A stretch of DNA of 8,243 nt, taken from NCBI GenBank assembly GCA_003242495.1, contig QGUO01000143.1:1-8243 (forward strand). The letters are read 5' to 3'. The notes beneath the pieces are model-generated. The model saw nothing but the letters and a program-made list of their open reading frames with translations. It was not told the origin of the DNA and ran no database searches. Below, in pieces: positions 6,055-8,243 of this stretch; within the stretch, counting starts at the first letter, position 1, and each line of letters begins with the position of its first letter. The translations under genes and the position numbers were made by a program. The DNA comes from Pseudomonadota bacterium (GTDB lineage: Bacteria; Pseudomonadota; Gammaproteobacteria; Steroidobacterales; Steroidobacteraceae).

Positions 6055-7179
6055 GTGGAATGGATCTTCTGGCTGTGTGTCGTCGGTGCGATGTACAGCT
6101 ATGCGATCTATCCGCTGCTGCTGCGTTGCGTGGTGCCGCGCCGCGCCGCGCGCCCCGTGGCCGCCGGCGCACCCCTCACGGTCACCCTGGTGATCGCCTG
6201 CCGCAACGAGGAGCGCCGTCTCGCAAAGAAGATCGAGAACGCGCTCGAGGTCACTTATCCGCTCGCCGAGATCCTGGTCGCCTCGGATGCCTCGGACGAC
6301 CGCTCCGATGACATCGTGCGCAGCTATGCCGACCGCGGCGTGCGCCTGGTGCGCTCCCCGGAGCGACGCGGCAAGGAGCACGCGCAGGGCCTGGCCATCG
6401 CTCAGGCGACGGGCGACATCATCGTGTTCTCCGACGCCGGCACCGACCTGCCGCCCGAGAGCATCGGCTTCATCGTGGAGCGCTTCGGCGATCCCTCGGT
6501 GGGCGCCGTGTCCAGCGAGGATTTGTTCATCGCACCCGACGGCAAGCTGGTTGGCGAGGGCGCGTACGTCAAGTACGAAATGTGGTTGCGGCGCCTGGAG
6601 TCCGAGCGGGCCGGGCTGGTCGGCTTGAGCGGCTCGTTCTTTGCGGTGCGCCGCTCGGTGCTCACGCGCTGGGACGCGACCATCCCGAGCGATTTCGCCT
6701 GTGCGCTGATGACCTTCCAGTCCGGGCTGGTGGCCGTGTCCGATCCGCGCGTGCGCGGCATCTACAGCGACATCAAGGATCCCGCAAAGGAATACCAGCG
6801 CAAGGTGCGTACCGCGGTGCGCGGCATGACCGGGCTGGCGCGGCTCGCCGGTGTGTTGAACCCTTTCCGCTATGGATGGTTCGCTTTCCAGGTCTGGAGC
6901 CACAAGCTCATGCGCTGGCTGGTGCCCTGGTTCCTGCTGGGCCTGCTGGCGAGCTCTTTCGCCCTGGCGAACACCGGCCCGTTCTACCGCTGGGCGCTGT
7001 ACGCACAGCTGCTCGGTTACGCCCTGGTGCTGGCCGTGCATTTCATCCGGGGCATGCGTCAGCTGGGCATCGCGCGCATCGCCTACTACTTCGTGCAGGC
7101 GAACGTCGCGCTCGCACACGCCGCCATCCTGTTCCTCTCCGGTAAGCGCATCGTCGTGTGGAATCCGTCGGTGCGCTGA
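6055..7179 (+). CDS. Membrane family-2 glycosyltransferase
   Basis: This 374-residue protein has an N-terminal membrane helix (about 3-24), a cytoplasmic GT-A catalytic domain (about 40-280) and two or three C-terminal hydrophobic segments (about 286-305, 311-331 and 342-362). Motifs in order: the nucleotide-binding strand VIACRNEE (46-53); ASDASDD (76-82); the DxD-like SDAGTD (126-131) for metal and nucleotide sugar; the acceptor-site GLSGSFFAVRR (190-200); a possible catalytic-base region PSDF (211-214), where processive synthases have an ED motif; and QRKVRT (248-253), a variant of the QxxRW motif. SHKLMRWLVP (282-291) is a common word in exopolysaccharide GT2 enzymes. It probably adds a sugar to, or extends, a surface polysaccharide; donor and acceptor cannot be told. 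GTG 6055 is chosen because AAGGA (6042-6046) lies eight bases upstream and the first helix would be cut by the next ATG at 6091. It overlaps no other gene. Confidence 0.88.
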   Translation: MEWIFWLCVVGAMYSYAIYPLLLRCVVPRRAARPVAAGAPLTVTLVIACRNEERRLAKKIENALEVTYPLAEILVASDASDDRSDDIVRSYADRGVRLVRSPERRGKEHAQGLAIAQATGDIIVFSDAGTDLPPESIGFIVERFGDPSVGAVSSEDLFIAPDGKLVGEGAYVKYEMWLRRLESERAGLVGLSGSFFAVRRSVLTRWDATIPSDFACALMTFQSGLVAVSDPRVRGIYSDIKDPAKEYQRKVRTAVRGMTGLARLAGVLNPFRYGWFAFQVWSHKLMRWLVPWFLLGLLASSFALANTGPFYRWALYAQLLGYALVLAVHFIRGMRQLGIARIAYYFVQANVALAHAAILFLSGKRIVVWNPSVR

Positions 7180-7197
7180 CGGCAATCGTCAAGCGCA
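7172..7197 (+). terminator. Strong hairpin overlapping the glycosyltransferase stop codon
   Basis: TGCGCTGACG (7172-7181) pairs with CGTCA (7187-7191) and GCGCA (7193-7197), giving ten base pairs with one bulged A at 7192 and a 5-base loop GCAAT. The stem contains the TGA stop at 7177-7179. No T-run follows, so termination would be atypical or Rho-aided; protection of the mRNA end is an alternative. Confidence 0.45.
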
Positions 7198-7345
7198 ACG
7201 GTCCGGTCGTTTCGTCCGTCGAGCCGTCTGCACGCGCGCCTCTCGTTTGCCCGCGTCGAAAGTGCAAGACACAGCTCAACGACGTCACGCCGACCTGTCG
7301 TCGATCGACCCCGAGCTGTCCTCGTCGCGATTCGCGCCCTTGATT

Positions 7346-7368
7346 CCGGTCACAGTGCGCCCGGTCAC
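7346..7368. repeat. Direct repeat CCGGTCAC, period 15
   Basis: CCGGTCAC occurs at 7346-7353 and exactly again at 7361-7368, about 60-80 bases before the lipoprotein start. The position upstream of a possible -10 element would suit an activator site, but 8-bp repeats in a GC-rich gap can be chance. The rest of the 7180-7427 gap shows only a 10-bp palindrome at 7300-7309 and a 7-bp inverted repeat, ACAGCTC (7271-7277) with GAGCTGT (7313-7319). Confidence 0.3.
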
Positions 7369-7391
7369 GGACTTTTCGTGGGCGGACGTGC

Positions 7392-7397
7392 TACAAC
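7392..7397 (+). promoter_or_regulatory. Possible -10 element for the lipoprotein gene
   Basis: TACAAC matches the sigma-70 -10 hexamer at 4 of 6 positions and would start transcription about 24 bases before the GTG. The best -35 at an 18-base spacing, CGGACT (7368-7373), matches only 3 of 6, so activator help or another sigma factor would be needed. Confidence 0.2.
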
Positions 7398-7412
7398 GGT
7401 TGGTTCCTCAAC

Positions 7413-7417
7413 AGGAA
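7413..7417 (+). promoter_or_regulatory. Ribosome binding site deciding the lipoprotein start
   Basis: AGGAA lies ten bases before GTG 7428 and is the only Shine-Dalgarno-like word close to it. Together with the lysine-containing n-region that follows, it favours GTG 7428 over the in-frame ATG at 7461, which would leave a signal peptide of only nine residues without a positive charge. Confidence 0.6.
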
Positions 7418-7427
7418 TCAACAACTC

Positions 7428-8243
7428 GTGCGTTACAACTGGAAAAACATTCTCAAGCTCATGCCCGTCGCGTTGTGCCTTGCCGGCTGCGGCGACGATT
7501 CTTCCTCTGTCTGGCAGCGCATTGCCGACCTGCCGGACGAGCCGCCGGCCGCCGAGCAGGTCGTGCCGGGGCCGGTGCGTGGCCGGGTGCTCCTCGACGA
7601 GCCGCTGGTCGGCGCCGCCATCACCCTGGAGACCCATGACGGGCAGTTGTTGCCCGGCACGGGGATGACCGACGAGGCGGGCGTCTTCGAGATCCCGGTC
7701 ACGGAGGCGCGTCATGGCCTGCGCGTGGTGGCGGTGGGCGGCTCCACGAGCACGGGCGGCACGTTCCGCGGCAGTCTGTCGGCTTATGTGGAGCCCTTCG
7801 ATGCCGATTTCGATGTGTTCCTGACGCCGGTGACCACGATGGCGGACCGGTTGCGCATCCTCGATGGGCGTTCGGCTGCGGAGGCGGAGCTGCGCATCGC
7901 CAATTATCTGGCGCTCGAGCCGGGCCGGTCGATCGGCACGGATTTTCGGACGCTGCGCGATTTCAACCACGGCGTGTTCATGAACGACGCGGCGGCCTAC
8001 GGCTTCGATGCGCTGGTGAACAGCATCGTGGCCGAGGCTTCGACGGACCCGAATGCGCAACGTCGTTTCAGCATCGATTTTCCGCAGGTGACGCCGCTCG
8101 CATCGCACATCGGCATGGAGCTGATCAAGAGCGCGGTGAGCGGCGCCGGCTCGTCCTTCGCCGGGTCGGTGCTGGCCAAGATCGGTTTGGACGGCGGCGC
8201 GACGGCAGTCCTGTCCCAGCTGCAGGCCATCCGCAATCAGCTC
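7428..8243 (+). CDS. Putative lipoprotein, Ig-like/carboxypeptidase-regulatory domain (3' end cut off)
   Basis: The frame is open for 272 codons and leaves the window without a stop. The N-terminus MRYNWKNILKLMPVALCLAG has a charged n-region, a short hydrophobic core and the lipobox LAGC with Cys21, so signal peptidase II should cut before Cys21 and lipidate it. Gly22-Asp23 follows; Asp at +3 rather than +2 does not clearly signal inner-membrane retention. Residues about 48-105 (GRVLLDEPLVGAAITLE, then TDEAGVFEIPV) look like a carboxypeptidase-regulatory or Ig-like beta sandwich, common in cell-surface proteins. FLTPVTTMAD (131-140) resembles a word that often follows such domains in surface lipoproteins. 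Residues about 225-255 are Gly/Ala/Ser-rich and likely helical, and 258-272 (TAVLSQLQAIRNQL) begin what looks like a heptad coiled coil. I do not recognise the family or its function. No stop codon interrupts the frame, and codon use is like that of the neighbours. Confidence 0.8.
   Translation, partial: MRYNWKNILKLMPVALCLAGCGDDSSSVWQRIADLPDEPPAAEQVVPGPVRGRVLLDEPLVGAAITLETHDGQLLPGTGMTDEAGVFEIPVTEARHGLRVVAVGGSTSTGGTFRGSLSAYVEPFDADFDVFLTPVTTMADRLRILDGRSAAEAELRIANYLALEPGRSIGTDFRTLRDFNHGVFMNDAAAYGFDALVNSIVAEASTDPNAQRRFSIDFPQVTPLASHIGMELIKSAVSGAGSSFAGSVLAKIGLDGGATAVLSQLQAIRNQL

Noticed and set aside
5842..7185. A 447-codon open frame on the - strand opposite the gltX end and the glycosyltransferase
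   Set aside because: It has no domain, overlaps two well-supported genes and is rich in His and Arg, as shadows in this genome are.
6872..7639. A 255-codon + frame bridging the glycosyltransferase and lipoprotein genes
   Set aside because: It overlaps both genes out of frame and its translation is Ser/Arg/Cys-rich without any domain.
7365..8108. A 247-codon open frame on the - strand opposite the lipoprotein
   Set aside because: The + frame has a ribosome binding site, a signal peptide with lipobox and a beta-sandwich-like domain; the - frame has none of these.

Overview
The window is a GC-rich stretch (my impression from reading, not a calculated value) of an ordinary bacterial chromosome. 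It is most likely from a proteobacterium, probably gamma- or beta-. This rests on a CpsG/ManB-type phosphomannomutase very like the enterobacterial one, a bacterial GltX whose zinc-ligand numbering matches E. coli, and the codon bias. All recognisable genes are on the + strand. No mobile element, CRISPR array, integrase or toxin-antitoxin pair is visible.

Layout. Bases 2-82 may be the tail of an upstream gene. A phosphomannomutase/phosphoglucomutase (103-1485) makes hexose-1-phosphate for nucleotide sugars. It is followed by a GC hairpin and a gap of about 316 bases that holds a sigma-28-like promoter candidate built on a 25-bp-spaced direct repeat. Next comes a soluble GAF-PAS-GAF histidine kinase (1802-3835), with a single-domain Rcp1-like response regulator (3837-4286) starting one base after the kinase stop codon. 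A second non-coding stretch carries a hairpin and a promoter candidate for tRNA-Val(CAC) at 4460-4534. After the tRNA come glutamyl-tRNA synthetase gltX (4628-6043) and, 11 bases later, a membrane family-2 glycosyltransferase (6055-7179) that ends in a strong hairpin overlapping its stop codon. After 248 bases a lipoprotein gene begins at GTG 7428 and runs off the right edge.

How the genes may work together. The sugar-phosphate mutase and the membrane glycosyltransferase both suit cell-surface polysaccharide synthesis, but they lie about 4.6 kb apart in different transcription units, so a shared pathway is inference only. The kinase and regulator form a phosphorelay without a DNA-binding output, so the output is probably protein-protein (motility, c-di-GMP or a further relay). 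The sigma-28-like site upstream, if real, would tie it to flagellar gene expression. The tRNA and gltX are housekeeping.

I found no clearly new biological system. The points most worth a second look are the sigma-28-like repeat before the kinase, the coupling of a polysaccharide glycosyltransferase to gltX, the Gln at the fourth zinc-ligand position of GltX, and the truncated lipoprotein with a Gly/Ala-rich helical segment.
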